Below are positions 53,591-62,120 of a DNA stretch of 64,000 nt, piece by piece. Origin of the DNA: Adlercreutzia equolifaciens DSM 19450 (GTDB lineage: Bacteria; Actinomycetota; Coriobacteriia; Coriobacteriales; Eggerthellaceae). A program made the position numbers and the translations under genes. Numbering within the stretch: the first letter of the stretch is position 1; each line of letters begins with the position of its first letter. Below the pieces are notes generated by a model that did no database searches, was not told where the DNA came from, and was given only the letters and a program-made list of their open reading frames with translations. The stretch covers positions 1,240,001 to 1,304,000 of the forward strand of contig NC_022567.1 in assembly GCF_000478885.1 (NCBI RefSeq), read 5' to 3'.

Positions 53591-55549
53591 CTACTTCACC
53601 TGGGCGAGGGCGTTGTTCACGGCGTCTTTCAGAGCCGTGGAGGAGACGGTGGCGCCGGCTACGGCATCCACCTCGGTGGACTGGGCCTCGATGATCCGGG
53701 CCGGCAGGGCGTCGAGCGCCAAGCTGCCCACACCAGCGGTCTCCTGCTGCTGCACGATGTCGATGGCAGCGATCTTGCCGCCCTCCACCTTCACCTTCAC
53801 CGCCAGCTCGTTGCCCATGCACAGGGTCGAGGTGCCGAGGTACTCGTTCTCGCCGAGCTTCGCGGACGCGGTCGGGTCAGGATCGACCTCGTGGCTGCCG
53901 CTGCCCTGGGTGTAGACGATCTCGGAGGCCACGCCCATGGGGAGCACCGGCAGCGGATCCTTCTCGGCCGCCGCGCCCACGCCGGCCAGCTGACCGAAAA
54001 TGAGGCACTCGGCCATGTTGCCGCCGCCGTTGTACTGGTACGGGGTCATGCCGCCGAACTCGCCGGCGGAGTAGAGGTGCGGAATGGGCTCGCCGTCGGT
54101 GCCCACGACCTCGGCACGGGCGTTGCGGCGGGCGCCGCCCTGGGTGTTCAGGAAGGCCTGGATCATCTCGATGGCGTAGAAGGGGCCATCGCCGAAGGCG
54201 CGCATGGTCTCGGCGGCGCGGAAGAAGGCTGGGTCATAGCCATCGTTGGCCATCTTGTTGAAATCGGTCACGGTCTGCTCGAGCTTGCCGGCCGGAATGC
54301 CGAGGGCGCTCTCGAGTTCGGCGATGGTGGCGGCGGAGACGACCTGATCCTCGAACCCGGCCGGGATGCCGTGGTACTCGGCGATGGCCTCGTTCTGGGC
54401 GGCGTCCCACACCATGTAGGTGTTGCGCGGGCGCTTCACATTTACCCAGTCGCCGTTGCTCGGCACATGGCCGTGGCGGTTGTACACGTCCTCGCGCAGG
54501 TAGCGCTCGCCGCCGTTGCCCACGACGATGACGCTGCCGGAAAGGTTGCGCAGGTCGTTGAACGTCTTGGCGTGCTGATCCTCGTTCACCACGAAGGAGA
54601 TGCCGCCGAGCGCGAAGCAATTGCCCTCGTAGGCCTCCATGTGCCACAGATCGGCGCCGACGCCCATGGCCATCTTCACGCCGTCGCCGGTATTGAACAG
54701 GGTGCCGGCCGGGGTGCTCTTGGTGAGGCCCAGGAAGTCCTCGACCATCTGCTTGTTGTTCTCGAAGCCGCCCATGGTCATGACGACGCCGTTCTTGGCG
54801 CGGATGTTCACCGTGTCGCCGGCCTTGTCGATCTCCACGCCGATGACGGCGCGGCTGACCGGATCCTGGAAGAGCTTCGTGGCCGGGGACATGTACCACA
54901 CGTCGATGTTGTCGCTCATGGACATGACCTTGTTGCGGTAGGTCTTCCACAGCGCGGAGTTGCACACGTTGTCGCTCACGGTCAGCACGTGCAGCGCCTC
55001 GCCGCCCTCGAGCTCGGGGTACTCGGGGATGAACATGGCGATCATCGGCTGGGCGGAGGAGTCCTCCTTCCAATCGAGGAAGTTCTCCTCGGGGACGCCG
55101 AAGAAGTCGCGCAGCATGGTCTTCGTCTGGGTCAGGCCCTCGGCGTACACGTCCATGAGCTCGTCATCGACGGCGAAATCGCCGGCCATGGCCTTGTTGT
55201 AGGCGAGCATGGCCTCCTTGTCGTCGGAGTTCAGGATGATCTGGCCGCAGAAGCGCGTGTTGCCGCCCTCCATGCCCTGAGGGGCCTTATCGATGAGCAG
55301 CACCTTCGCGCCGGCGTCGGCGGCGTAGCAGGCGGACACGGCACCGGCGCCGCCGAAGCCGATGACGACGACGTCGTACTCGCCGTCCCAGGCGATGGTG
55401 TCGGCGAAGGTGGTTCCTCCGTTGCCCGTGTTGGCCATGGCCTTATCGGCCGGGGTCTGCGGCGCGCAGCCGGCAAGGCCGAGGCCGGCGACGGCGGCCA
55501 TGCCGACACCAGCGCTGGTGATGAACTGTCGGCGGGTATATTTTCCCAT
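53591..55549 (-). CDS. Tat-exported FAD/FMN reductase of the fumarate-reductase superfamily
   Basis: 652 residues. N-terminus TRRQFITSAGVG, a Tat signal, with a lipobox-like LAGC (about residues 25-28), so a secreted, perhaps lipid-anchored enzyme. FAD domain: VVVIGFGGAGAVSACYAADAGAKVLLIDKA, GGNTRFCG and a final YSAGEFGGMTPYQYNGGGNMAE. An FMN-binding domain is at the C-terminus (about 560-652), with DAVAGATVSST holding the Thr that usually bears FMN. At the positions of the fumarate-reductase active site, the His of HTMGG is Asn (NTQGG) and the Arg of NRLGG is Gly (NGGGN); an Arg remains in GERYLRE. So the substrate is probably not fumarate. No heme domain, so a separate electron donor is needed. 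Confidence 0.88.
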   Translation of the reverse strand: MGKYTRRQFITSAGVGMAAVAGLGLAGCAPQTPADKAMANTGNGGTTFADTIAWDGEYDVVVIGFGGAGAVSACYAADAGAKVLLIDKAPQGMEGGNTRFCGQIILNSDDKEAMLAYNKAMAGDFAVDDELMDVYAEGLTQTKTMLRDFFGVPEENFLDWKEDSSAQPMIAMFIPEYPELEGGEALHVLTVSDNVCNSALWKTYRNKVMSMSDNIDVWYMSPATKLFQDPVSRAVIGVEIDKAGDTVNIRAKNGVVMTMGGFENNKQMVEDFLGLTKSTPAGTLFNTGDGVKMAMGVGADLWHMEAYEGNCFALGGISFVVNEDQHAKTFNDLRNLSGSVIVVGNGGERYLREDVYNRHGHVPSNGDWVNVKRPRNTYMVWDAAQNEAIAEYHGIPAGFEDQVVSAATIAELESALGIPAGKLEQTVTDFNKMANDGYDPAFFRAAETMRAFGDGPFYAIEMIQAFLNTQGGARRNARAEVVGTDGEPIPHLYSAGEFGGMTPYQYNGGGNMAECLIFGQLAGVGAAAEKDPLPVLPMGVASEIVYTQGSGSHEVDPDPTASAKLGENEYLGTSTLCMGNELAVKVKVEGGKIAAIDIVQQQETAGVGSLALDALPARIIEAQSTEVDAVAGATVSSTALKDAVNNALAQVK

Positions 55550-55682
55550 TTTCCACTCCCTTGTGGTCGGTATCTTCGCGCCGGGTTGATGTCTGGCGAA
55601 GACGTCGCGTGACGTACTCGCTCCGGCGCTCCGGGGATCGCGGTGTCCCCGATCACGCTGGTCACTTTAGCGGCAGCATTGA

Positions 55683-55746
55683 GGTTAGCGTGAGAGATAA
55701 CCTGTAGGTTAGCGATGGCGGAACTTGCTAACCTATCCCGCTAACC
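55683..55746. promoter_or_regulatory. Four GGTTAGCG operator repeats
   Basis: GGTTAGCG at 55683-55690 and 55707-55714, and the reverse complement at 55727-55734 (one base off) and 55739-55746. They lie in the 295-base divergent region between the flavoprotein and the LuxR regulator and are absent from other intergenic regions I read. They are probable binding sites for the LuxR protein, controlling both genes. The remainder of the gap holds no gene. Confidence 0.6.
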
Positions 55747-55844
55747 CACCTTTCTGGAAATGAGGAGAGACTGCCAATTTGCCGCTGGCGCTTATCTGCC
55801 TTTTGTGGTTTCATGGGTGGTAGCGAAAAGGGGAGGGGCAATCG

Positions 55845-57299
55845 ATGAAACATCTGAGAGACACGATCGCGGGGCTGCGCCTCGGGTTCGAGGAGCATTT
55901 CAGAAGCGCTGGATCCATAAGTCTGTTCGTAGGTCTGGCCTGCAACTTGGCCTTCGTGGGCCAGGTGTACTTCTGGCCGGCCATGTGGCACACCTCGGCG
56001 TTCATGTTCTCCTATACCGATGCTTCCTATGTCGCCGAGGTCCTCTGCGCGCTGATGCTTGGGCGGAGGCTGCGGCAGAGCGGGCGCCTTGCCGTGGGCA
56101 GCCGATGGCTTTGGACTTTGGCCCTCCTCGTGCAGGCGAGCTTGGTGCTGTACTGCGTGCTGTTCGGGGCGGGCATCCACGTGCCCGAGCCCGTCAACTG
56201 GGTTTGCGGCGCTATCTTCGGCGTCTATCTGCCCGTGGCCATGACCTCGTGGTTCGCCGTGCACATCGATCGCCGCTCCTTTTCGGTGATTTGGAATATC
56301 GTGCTGGCGGGCGTGTTCGCCTCCTTCGTCATCTGGGTGTTCTCGGGCCTGGAGGCGGTAAAGCTGTGCGTGTGCATGGGGGTGCTCATGTTCCTGGGGA
56401 CGTTCGTGCTCTCTCGCAAGCTGCGCACGGAGCAGGCCAAGGAGAGAGACGACGCGGCTGCGCCCGCGGCGGCCCCGGCGGATGCCTTCCGCTACCCGGC
56501 CTCGGCGACGTTTCTGTTCAGCTTCTCCTTCATCACGGCCATCGCCTTTGCCGGTATCGGGGGCGACAGCGCCTCCTATGCTTCGGGGGATTTCTTCGCC
56601 CCGATGCTGCTTATCTGCGCTGTGGTGCTCTTGGCAAATGCGGCGGTCCTCCCGCTGACGACCATCGCCGTGCCCGCTATCATCGTGGCCGTCATAGCCG
56701 CCTCCTATCTTCACCTCGAGCCTGCGCTTTCGTTCGATCTGGCAGCGCTTGGCATGTTCCTTTTCCTCGCCTATGCCGTCGTGCTCCTGTGCGCCAGCGC
56801 GCAGGGGAGTCGGCGGCGCATTCTTGCGGCCTTCACGAGCCTCATGGTGGCGTTTGCCGCCGGATGTCTCGTCGGCCGCCTGTGCATGGCGCTCTGCTTC
56901 GCATTCGCCGAGCAATTCGCGTCGAACATTATGGTTCTGCTGTCAATTCTGGCTGCCAACGCCGCCATGATCATCCTCGTGAGACGGGGTGTCACGCCGA
57001 CTCGTTCGGCGGAGCTTTTCGAGGGCGAGCAGGCGACGGGAGATCTCGATGCGGCCCGTCGCGCCAAAGTGGATCGCGTGGCTGCCGTCTGCGGTTTGGG
57101 CGAGCGCGAGAAGGAGGTGCTCACGCTGCTCTTAGAGGGGTGCTCGGCCAGCGAGGTGGCCTCTGCCATGGTCGTGGCCAACGGCACGGCGAAGTCGCAC
57201 ATCCGCCACGTCTACAAGAAGCTCGGCGTCCACAGCCGCGACGAGCTCTTCGAGAAACTCGGCATCGAGAGAGAAGAGAAAAGCAAGCAATCAGTGTAG
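55845..57299 (+). CDS. LuxR-family regulator with multi-helix membrane N-domain
   Basis: 484 residues. About twelve hydrophobic segments from residue 25 to 390, MFS-like in spacing, precede a cytoplasmic linker and a LuxR helix-turn-helix (about 410-470): LGEREKEVLTLLLEGCSASE, VASAMVVANGTAKSHIRHVY and KKLGVHSRDEL. This two-part design is abundant in Eggerthellaceae, generally beside flavin or molybdenum reductases. The membrane part may sense a substrate outside or within the membrane. It is divergent from the flavoprotein and likely its activator. The GGTTAGCG repeats between them fit. Confidence 0.88.
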   Translation: MKHLRDTIAGLRLGFEEHFRSAGSISLFVGLACNLAFVGQVYFWPAMWHTSAFMFSYTDASYVAEVLCALMLGRRLRQSGRLAVGSRWLWTLALLVQASLVLYCVLFGAGIHVPEPVNWVCGAIFGVYLPVAMTSWFAVHIDRRSFSVIWNIVLAGVFASFVIWVFSGLEAVKLCVCMGVLMFLGTFVLSRKLRTEQAKERDDAAAPAAAPADAFRYPASATFLFSFSFITAIAFAGIGGDSASYASGDFFAPMLLICAVVLLANAAVLPLTTIAVPAIIVAVIAASYLHLEPALSFDLAALGMFLFLAYAVVLLCASAQGSRRRILAAFTSLMVAFAAGCLVGRLCMALCFAFAEQFASNIMVLLSILAANAAMIILVRRGVTPTRSAELFEGEQATGDLDAARRAKVDRVAAVCGLGEREKEVLTLLLEGCSASEVASAMVVANGTAKSHIRHVYKKLGVHSRDELFEKLGIEREEKSKQSV

Positions 57300-57326
57300 C
57301 AATCTGAAGCGAGCAGGGCCCGGGCA

Positions 57327-57343
57327 GGGCAGGGATCCTGCCC
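57327..57343. terminator. Short GC hairpin after the LuxR gene
   Basis: GGGCAGG (57327-57333) pairs with CCTGCCC (57337-57343) around GAT. No T-run follows; it may work together with the longer inverted repeat that starts 18 bases on. Confidence 0.4.
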
Positions 57344-57360
57344 GCAGCCTCAAAAATGCA

Positions 57361-57488
57361 GGGCCCGAGGTGGGCGAGGGGGTGCCGCGCGCAGTTCATT
57401 GAAGTGCATAAGGTAATGTCGCGACCTTTGGCGAGTCTTGCACTTCAATGCTGTTTGAGCACGGCACCCCCTCGCCCACCTCGGGCCC
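57361..57488. repeat. 128-bp element with 27-bp perfect inverted arms
   Basis: Arms 57361-57387 and 57462-57488 are exact reverse complements over 27 bases, beginning GGGCCCGAGGTGGGCG. A second perfect pair, CATTGAAGTGCA (57397-57408) and its complement (57439-57450), lies inside, nearly coaxial. The centre has GTCGCGAC. It sits between convergent LuxR and pta genes, and could end transcription from both sides. Confidence 0.85.
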
Positions 57489-57514
57489 GGAGGGATAGAG
57501 AAGCAAAAAAGACG

Positions 57515-58507
57515 TTATTTCCCCTGCGCCTGCACGGCGGTGATGGCCACCACGCCCACGATGTCGTCAGCCGAGCACCCTCGGGACAAGTCGTTCACCG
57601 GAGCGGCGATGCCCTGCAGGATGGGGCCGAGCGCCTCGGCCTTCGCCAGGCGCTGCACCAGCTTGTAGCCGATGTTGCCCGCATCGATATCCGGGAACAC
57701 GAGCACGTTGGCGCGGCCCGCGACAGGGGAGGCCGGCGCCTTCGCCGCGCCGATCTCGGGGACGATGGCGGCGTCCAGCTGCAGCTCTCCGTCCACGGCG
57801 AGCTCGGGCGCGAGCTCCTTCACCTTGGCCGTCGCGCGCACCACCTTGTCGGAGTCGTCGTTTTTGGCCGAGCCGTAGGAGGAGTGCGACAGCATGGCGA
57901 TGACCGGCTCGGCATCGGCGAACAGCGACCGCCACGCCGCCTCGGCGTTGATGGCGATCTGGGCCAGGCGATCGGCGTCGGGCTGCACTTCCAGGCCGCA
58001 GTCGGAGAAGAGGAAGGTGCCGTGGTGGCCCAAGTCGCAGTCGGGCACGTTCATGACGAAGAACGAGCTCACCATCTGCGCGCCGGGAGCGGTCTTCAGG
58101 ATCTGCAGGGCCGGGCGCAGCACGTCGCCGGTGGAGTGGCAGGCGCCCGAGACGAGGCCGTCCGCTTCGCCCATCTTCACCATCATCATGCCGAAGTACA
58201 GCTCGTTGTCCATAAGCTCGAGGGCTTGCTCGAGCGTCATGCCCTTCGCCGCGCGCAGCTCGGCCAGCTTCTCGGCATAGGGCTCGCGCAGCTCGGAGGT
58301 GCGGAAGTCGACGATGCGGGCGCCCTCCAAGTTGCAGCCGGCAGCGGCGATGTCGTCGGCGTCGCCCAAGACGATGAGGTCGGCGATGCCCTCGGCGAGA
58401 ATCGCCTCGGCGGCCTTGAGGGTGCGGATGTCGTTGCCCTCGGGAAGCACGATGGTCTTCTTGTCGGCCTTCGCGCGGGCGATCATGGAATCGAGGAACT
58501 GGCTCAC
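57515..58507 (-). CDS. pta: Phosphate acetyltransferase
   Basis: 330 residues from GTG 58507, behind AAAGGACG; earlier in-frame starts lack this site. It is the short, single-domain form: KTIVLPEGNDIRTLKAAE, MVKMGEADGLVSGACHSTGDVLRPALQI, SDCGLEVQPDADRLAQIAINAE, MLSHSSYGSAKN and VLVFPDIDAGNIGYKLVQR. It turns acetyl-CoA into acetyl phosphate for ackA. Convergent with the LuxR gene. Confidence 0.94.
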   Translation of the reverse strand: MSQFLDSMIARAKADKKTIVLPEGNDIRTLKAAEAILAEGIADLIVLGDADDIAAAGCNLEGARIVDFRTSELREPYAEKLAELRAAKGMTLEQALELMDNELYFGMMMVKMGEADGLVSGACHSTGDVLRPALQILKTAPGAQMVSSFFVMNVPDCDLGHHGTFLFSDCGLEVQPDADRLAQIAINAEAAWRSLFADAEPVIAMLSHSSYGSAKNDDSDKVVRATAKVKELAPELAVDGELQLDAAIVPEIGAAKAPASPVAGRANVLVFPDIDAGNIGYKLVQRLAKAEALGPILQGIAAPVNDLSRGCSADDIVGVVAITAVQAQGK

Positions 58508-58716
58508 GGGAACGTCCTTTCTCACGGGTATCCTGCCCTCATGATAGAGCACGGGCCGCCGCCCCGCACGGCGCGACCGCGCGGCAGGTTCATTTATTCG
58601 GTTTGTATGGGGTTTGGAGGCCATCGGATGCGGGCTGGGTACAATATCCTCCGAACGACGCCGCCCGAGCGCCGGCGCCCCATTCGCATCAACGAGTACG
58701 AGGGAGAGAACCCGTT

Positions 58717-59946
58717 ATGGCCGTTAATTACGCCGATTTCCGCGATATCGCCATCGAAGACTACGACGCCGTCGTTGTCGGCTCCGGTTTTGCCGGGGCT
58801 GTCAGTGCCCGGCAGCTTGCCGAAGAGGGCGGTCTTCGCGTGCTCGTCATCGAGAAGCGCGCGCACATCGCCGGCAACATGTACGACGAGTACGACGAGG
58901 CCGGGGTGCTCGTGCACCGCTACGGGCCGCACATCTTCCATACCAACGATCAGCGCGCCTACGACTATCTTGCCCGCTTCACCGAGTGGTCGAGCTACCA
59001 GCACCGGGTGCTCGCCGATTGGTACGGCACCTACATGCCCGTGCCCTTCAACAAGAACTCTATGGAAATCGCCTTCGGCGACGAGAAGGCAGCCCGGCTC
59101 ATCGAGAAGCTCGTCGACACCTTCGGCGACGAGCGCAAGGTCACCATCAACGAGCTGCGCGCCCAGGAGGATCCGGAGCTTCAGGAGGTGGCGGACTTCG
59201 TCTACCAGAACGTATTCCTCTACTACACCCAGAAGCAATGGGGCCTCACTCCCGAGGAAGTGGATCCCTCGGTGACCGCGCGCGTGCCCGTGTTCATCTC
59301 CCGGGACAACCGCTACTTCCAGGACGCCTTCCAGGGGATGCCGGTCGATGGCTACACGCGCCTGTTCGAGAACCTGCTCGGCCACGAGAAGATCACCGTC
59401 TGCCTGAGCACCGAGGCGGAGAGTGTGTTCGATCTCGTCTTCGCCGGCCGCGAGGAGGATGCCCCCCTGGAGGCCATCCACATCAAGGGCGTGCCGTTCG
59501 CAGGCCCCATCGTCTACACCGGTCCGCTTGACGAGCTGTTCCTGGGGCGCTTCGGCCGTTTGCCCTACCGCTCCCTCGATTTCGTCTACGAGACCTTCGA
59601 CGAGACCTATCACCTGCCCTGCGGCACCGTGAACTACACGGTGACCGAGGACTACACTCGCGTCACGGAGTTCAAGTGGCTCACGGAGCAGACCGGCGAC
59701 AAGACCACCATCATGCGCGAGTACTCCCGGGCCTACGAGGATCCGGCGACGCAGATTCCCTACTACGCCATCATCAACGACGACAACGACGCGCTCTATG
59801 CGCGCTACCGCCGCCTGACCGACGCGCTGCCGAACTTCCATCCGCTGGGTCGTTTGGCCGAGTACCGCTATTTCAACATGGACAAGGTGGTCGCCGACGC
59901 GCTGGCCGCGTCCGAGAAGATCCTGACGGAGACGGCCGACGCCTAG
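58717..59946 (+). CDS. glf: UDP-galactopyranose mutase
   Basis: 409 residues from ATG 58717, with GAGGGAGAG upstream. FAD-binding VVGSGFAGAVSARQLAEEGG and the UGM blocks GNMYDEYDEAGVLVHRYGPHIFHTN, VPFNKNSMEIAFG, FLYYTQKQWG, YTGPLDELF, and LGRLAEYRYFNMDKV near the end. It makes UDP-galactofuranose for surface polysaccharide. It precedes a glycosyltransferase, so the two likely act in galactofuranose-containing glycan assembly. Confidence 0.94.
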   Translation: MAVNYADFRDIAIEDYDAVVVGSGFAGAVSARQLAEEGGLRVLVIEKRAHIAGNMYDEYDEAGVLVHRYGPHIFHTNDQRAYDYLARFTEWSSYQHRVLADWYGTYMPVPFNKNSMEIAFGDEKAARLIEKLVDTFGDERKVTINELRAQEDPELQEVADFVYQNVFLYYTQKQWGLTPEEVDPSVTARVPVFISRDNRYFQDAFQGMPVDGYTRLFENLLGHEKITVCLSTEAESVFDLVFAGREEDAPLEAIHIKGVPFAGPIVYTGPLDELFLGRFGRLPYRSLDFVYETFDETYHLPCGTVNYTVTEDYTRVTEFKWLTEQTGDKTTIMREYSRAYEDPATQIPYYAIINDDNDALYARYRRLTDALPNFHPLGRLAEYRYFNMDKVVADALAASEKILTETADA

Positions 59947-60001
59947 GCCGCCGCGCGAGGCAGCACGCCCGCGCACCGAGACCCCGACGAAGGAGGCGCT
60001 T

Positions 60002-61021
60002 TTGAAGACCATCACGTTCGCTGTGCCCTGCTACAACTCGGCAGCCTACATGGATCACTGCGTGGAGACGCTGCTCGCCTGCGGCGAGGACATCGAGATC
60101 CTGCTCGTGGACGACGGCTCGACCAAGGACGACACGGCGGCCATCTGCGACCGCTGGCAGAACGAGCACCCCGACATCGTCCGCGCCATCCATCAGCCCA
60201 ACAAGGGCCACGGCGGCGCGGTGAACACGGGGCTCGCCCATGCGACGGGCTTCTACTTCAAAGTGGTCGACTCCGACGACTGGCTCGATCCGGCGGCCAT
60301 GTTCCCGCTCATGGTGTACCTGCGCAGCCAGCTGGACGCGCCGGTGCCCTGCGACATGGTGGTGGCCAACTACGTCTACGACAAGGTGGACGAAGGCGAG
60401 CAGAAGGTCATGGGCTACGGCAACGTGCTGCCGGAGGGCTATGAGTTCGGCTGGGACGAGGTGGGCACCTTCCTGCCGAGCCAGTACCTGCTCATGCACT
60501 CGGTGTACTATCGCACCGAGATGCTGCGCAAGATGAAGCTGACCCTGCCCGAACACACCTTCTACGTGGACAACATCTTCGTCTACGAGCCTTTGGTCTA
60601 CGTGCGCACCATGCGCTACTTCAACGTGGACGCCTACCATTACTTCATCGGCCGCGAGGACCAGTCGGTCAACGAGAAGGTCATGATGGGTCGCATGGAC
60701 CAGCAGCTGCGCGTCACGCGGCAGATGATCGACAACGTGGATCCGCAGGCTGTGCGCAATCGTCATCTGCGCCACTATCTGCGAAACTATATTTCCATGA
60801 TGATGTGCATCTGCTCGGTGTTTCTGCGCATGCGCGGGGGAGAGGCCGACGAGCGGGATCTGAAGGATATCTGGGCCTACCTGAAGGAGCAGAACCCGTC
60901 GCTCTACCGCCGGGTGCGCTCGAACGCGCTGAATCTGGCCACGAACCTGCCCACCGAGGCCGGTGAGAAGATCGGACTCAAGGGCTATCAGATCGCCCAG
61001 AAGATTTTCAAATTCAACTAA
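60002..61021 (+). CDS. Family 2 glycosyltransferase
   Basis: 339 residues from TTG 60002, with AAGGAGG 5 bases upstream. GT-A fold: TFAVPCYNSAAYMDHCVETLL, ILLVDDGSTKDDTAAICD, and the metal-binding VVDSDDWLDP. The C-half has YVDNIFVYEPLVYVRTMRYFN and a helical tail. No membrane helix is obvious. It follows glf by 55 bases and may transfer galactofuranose or another sugar. Its last bases overlap the end of the convergent coaX gene. Confidence 0.87.
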   Translation: MKTITFAVPCYNSAAYMDHCVETLLACGEDIEILLVDDGSTKDDTAAICDRWQNEHPDIVRAIHQPNKGHGGAVNTGLAHATGFYFKVVDSDDWLDPAAMFPLMVYLRSQLDAPVPCDMVVANYVYDKVDEGEQKVMGYGNVLPEGYEFGWDEVGTFLPSQYLLMHSVYYRTEMLRKMKLTLPEHTFYVDNIFVYEPLVYVRTMRYFNVDAYHYFIGREDQSVNEKVMMGRMDQQLRVTRQMIDNVDPQAVRNRHLRHYLRNYISMMMCICSVFLRMRGGEADERDLKDIWAYLKEQNPSLYRRVRSNALNLATNLPTEAGEKIGLKGYQIAQKIFKFN

Positions 61022-61845
61022 CGTCGCGTATTGGCCGCGTAAAGCTCCAGAAGGCCGCGGAGGGCGAGGGTTTGGTCGACGGTGACGGCGTGGGTCATGA
61101 GGGCGGCTATGGCTTCGGCGTGCTGGCCCACGAGAACGACCGGCGTGGTATAGCCGCAATCGGCCCAGATCATGTCGATGAGTCCGTCGATGCGGGCCAC
61201 CTCTCCCATGACGATGCCCGCCTGCATGGCCTCGGCCGTGGTGCGGCCGAGCAGCGATTTGGGGGCCCTAAGTTCCACGGCGGCCAGCTGGGCGGCTCCG
61301 CGGGCCAGCGCCTGGGCGCCGAGCTTCATGCCCGGGGCGATGATACCGCCGCGGAAGGCGCCCGCCTCGTCCAAAAGTTCGAAGGTGGTGGAGGTGCCCA
61401 GGTCGATGACGAGGGCCGGCGCGCCGTAGGTGCTCTTGGCGCCCACCATCTCGGCGACGCGGTCGGCGCCCACGGCCGTGGGATCGGAGAAGTTCATCTT
61501 CAGCCCCGTCTTAAGACCTGGGCCTACGGTGAGCGGGCGCGCGTCCGTGAGGCGCCGCGCCGCATCGGACCACACGCCGGTGAGGGCAGGGATGACCGAG
61601 GCGATGATGGCCCCGTCGGCCAAAGGAGCGCTCTCGGGCAGGTCGATGGCGTCGGGCGCGTCCTTTTCGATGGGCGCGAGATTGCGGGCGAGGGCGTCGA
61701 AGAAGCCGAGAACGCAGGCCACGGCGCCGTCGGCTGTCTCGGCGGAATCTGTGGGAACGGCCCACTGGGAGACGAGTCGTCCATCAACTGCCAGCCCGAT
61801 CCGCGTCCGCGTGTTCCGTATGTCGATCGCCAAAACCAGCGCCAT
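61018..61845 (-). CDS. coaX: Type III pantothenate kinase
   Basis: 275 residues from ATG 61845, with GAGGAG upstream. CoaX features: LVLAIDIRNTRTRIGL in the phosphate loop position (family consensus DxGNT; here DIRNT), GADRVAEMVGAKSTYG, LVIDLGTSTTFELLD with the Asp that is catalytic, GGIIAPGMKLGAQAL, and VVLVGQHAEAI. It starts coenzyme A synthesis from pantothenate, without the need for K+ only in some lineages. The Gly to Arg change in the first loop is unusual. Convergent with the glycosyltransferase. Confidence 0.9.
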   Translation of the reverse strand: MALVLAIDIRNTRTRIGLAVDGRLVSQWAVPTDSAETADGAVACVLGFFDALARNLAPIEKDAPDAIDLPESAPLADGAIIASVIPALTGVWSDAARRLTDARPLTVGPGLKTGLKMNFSDPTAVGADRVAEMVGAKSTYGAPALVIDLGTSTTFELLDEAGAFRGGIIAPGMKLGAQALARGAAQLAAVELRAPKSLLGRTTAEAMQAGIVMGEVARIDGLIDMIWADCGYTTPVVLVGQHAEAIAALMTHAVTVDQTLALRGLLELYAANTRR

Positions 61846-61946
61846 AATCGCTCCTCTTTTCACTTGTTCCGCTCGTGTACTTTCCGCCAGTGATGTCTCG
61901 CGTGGCCCTGTTTTAGCGGAAATTTTTCGTTTTGGGGATGAGTGAA

Positions 61947-62065
61947 TGCCACTTCGACCCCGAAATGGTAATCCACCCATGGCCATTTCGGGCCTCAAAT
62001 GGCATTTCGTGCCATTACGGGCTTCAACTGGCATCCCGGGGTGCCAAAACGGGCTCGAAGTGGCA
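61947..62065. repeat. Cluster of four 24-bp palindromic units
   Basis: Units at 61947-61970, 61981-62004, 62010-62033 and 62042-62065 share the form TGCCA-N14-TGGCA with an inner CGGGC. The first is in the opposite orientation to the other three. They lie upstream of coaX and downstream of dinB. Could be protein-binding sites or a small repeat array. Confidence 0.75.
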
Positions 62066-62074
62066 TTTGCTCGT

Positions 62075-62091
62075 GAGTTTTCGAAAAACTC
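62075..62091 (-). terminator. Weak hairpin after dinB
   Basis: GAGTTTT (62075-62081) pairs with AAAACTC (62085-62091). On the minus strand it lies 30 bases past the dinB stop. AT-rich stem, no clear T-run. Confidence 0.35.
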
Positions 62092-62120
62092 GAGAACATG
62101 ATGGGCCCGCTGGTAGGGAG

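Noticed and set aside
61947..62065. CRISPR array
   Set aside because: The units are palindromic, not identical, spaced by 5-10 bases and in both orientations, with no spacers of regular length and no cas genes.
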